Source: Reyranella massiliensis 521 (lineage in GTDB: Bacteria; Pseudomonadota; Alphaproteobacteria; Reyranellales; Reyranellaceae). From it: a stretch of DNA of 64,000 nucleotides. The notes beneath the pieces were generated by a model, which saw nothing but the letters and a program-made list of their open reading frames with translations, did not search any database and was not told the origin of the DNA. Both the position numbers and the translations under genes were made by a program. Each line of letters opens with the position of its first letter. Positions within the stretch are counted from its first letter, which is position 1. Shown piece by piece: positions 63,440 through 64,000 of this stretch. The stretch spans positions 1,238,601 to 1,302,600 of the forward strand of contig NZ_HE997181.1 in assembly GCF_000312425.1 (NCBI RefSeq). The letters are read 5' to 3'.

Positions 63440-64000
63440 ATGACGACCCCGAAAGCCTCTTCCGAAACCGGCGATCCACTGCTGCTGACGCCTGGTCCGC
63501 TCACCACCTCGGCCAGCGTGAAGCAGGCCATGGTCCACGACTGGGGCTCGCGCGATCAGGGATTCATCGCCATCAACAAGATGGTGTTGGAGAAGATCGC
63601 CGAACTGGCCGGCGCGCAGGACACCCATGTCACCGTGCCAGTGCAGGGGTCGGGGACCTTCGCCGTCGAGGCGATGATCACGTCCTTCGTGCCGAAGACG
63701 GGCAAGCTCCTGGTCGTCATCAACGGCGCCTACGGCCAGCGCGCCAGGAAGATTGCGGAGATCGCAGGTCGCGGCGTTGCGACCTACGAGACGCCGGAGG
63801 ACACACCGCCCGATCTCGCCAAGCTCGAAGCGATACTGGTGGCCGACAAGGCAATCACCCATGTCTTTGCGGTTCACTGCGAGACGACCTCGGGCATTCT
63901 CAATCCCATCGTCGAAATCGCTGCGCTGGTTGCGAAGCAGGGCCGCCGCCTGTTGGTCGACTCGATGTCTGCCTTCGGAGCCCTTGAGATCGATGCGCGC
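63440..64000 (+). CDS. phnW: 2-aminoethylphosphonate-pyruvate transaminase-like enzyme, 5' part
   Basis: The first 187 codons of a class V aminotransferase, cut by the window end. It begins with LLTPGPLTTSASVKQAM and DWGSRDQGF, the pattern of PhnW. VPVQGSGTFAVEAMI and HCETTSGILNP are further family blocks, and the aspartate in VDSMSAFGA near 180 contacts the PLP ring. The Schiff-base lysine would lie beyond the end. PhnW turns 2-aminoethylphosphonate into phosphonoacetaldehyde. An alanine-glyoxylate transaminase is the main alternative. Confidence 0.78.
   Translation, partial: MTTPKASSETGDPLLLTPGPLTTSASVKQAMVHDWGSRDQGFIAINKMVLEKIAELAGAQDTHVTVPVQGSGTFAVEAMITSFVPKTGKLLVVINGAYGQRARKIAEIAGRGVATYETPEDTPPDLAKLEAILVADKAITHVFAVHCETTSGILNPIVEIAALVAKQGRRLLVDSMSAFGALEIDAR

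Noticed and set aside
1-64000. CRISPR arrays, insertion sequences, prophage or rRNA
   Set aside because: No regularly spaced repeats, transposase, integrase or phage structural motifs and no rRNA sequence were recognised on either strand.

Overview
The window is a gene-dense, high-GC stretch of a bacterial chromosome (about two thirds G+C by eye). It looks alphaproteobacterial. Lineage markers are a DUF1013/TrcR-type cell-cycle regulator, a DUF1192 protein, the divergent fabI-aroC / pdxH arrangement, uvrA and ssb lying near gyrA, and many solute-binding-protein transporters (two TRAP systems and one Bug/TctC receptor). A soil or water heterotroph of the Rhodospirillales/Reyranella kind is my best guess, but it is only a guess. 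No insertion sequence, prophage, CRISPR array or rRNA is visible, and no gap between genes exceeds about 200 bases.

Layout. 1-5187: end of an OmpA-family gene with terminator, TrcR, a TRAP transporter (DctP-Q-M), a quinone oxidoreductase and DUF1192. 5228-8044: O-acetylhomoserine sulfhydrylase, an alpha/beta hydrolase and an SDR. 8037-15162: a catabolic unit around an IclR regulator. A fused hydantoinase A-B protein and a Bug-type binding protein run leftwards, and IclR, a DUF169 protein and a 2H phosphoesterase run rightwards. Two copies of a GTTCA-N5-TGAAC palindrome flank the regulator gene. 15159-23238: beta-barrel protein, sppA, membrane protein, aroC, fabI, pdxH, a CDF metal exporter and an APH-kinase fusion. 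23235-33592: uvrA, MFS transporter, ssb, amidohydrolase, HAD phosphatase, gyrA, coaD and tRNA-Lys.

33621-46062 is the most distinctive region, a cell-surface polysaccharide or glycolipid locus. It encodes a Wzm/Wzt-like ABC exporter, a GT21-like transferase, a STAS protein, a Wza-like outer-membrane export lipoprotein and a DevB-DevC-DevA type exporter. It continues with two tandem CslA-like GT2 synthases and, on the other strand, an amidinotransferase and a GDP-mannose-forming ManC. I infer a beta-mannan or glucomannan-like product with two different ABC export machines.

46092-48997 holds a flavoprotein dehydrogenase overlapping a cyclic-nucleotide-gated K+ channel. 49056-60795 is one co-directional catabolic run: split hydantoinase A and B, a second TRAP transporter, a glutamine-synthetase-like ligase, an iron-type alcohol dehydrogenase and a dimethylglycine/sarcosine-dehydrogenase-like flavoprotein. 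I infer uptake and breakdown of an N-methylated or cyclic amide compound. The window closes with a Na/Pi cotransporter-PhoU protein, a LysR regulator and the first part of a divergent 2-aminoethylphosphonate transaminase-like gene, suggesting phosphorus metabolism.
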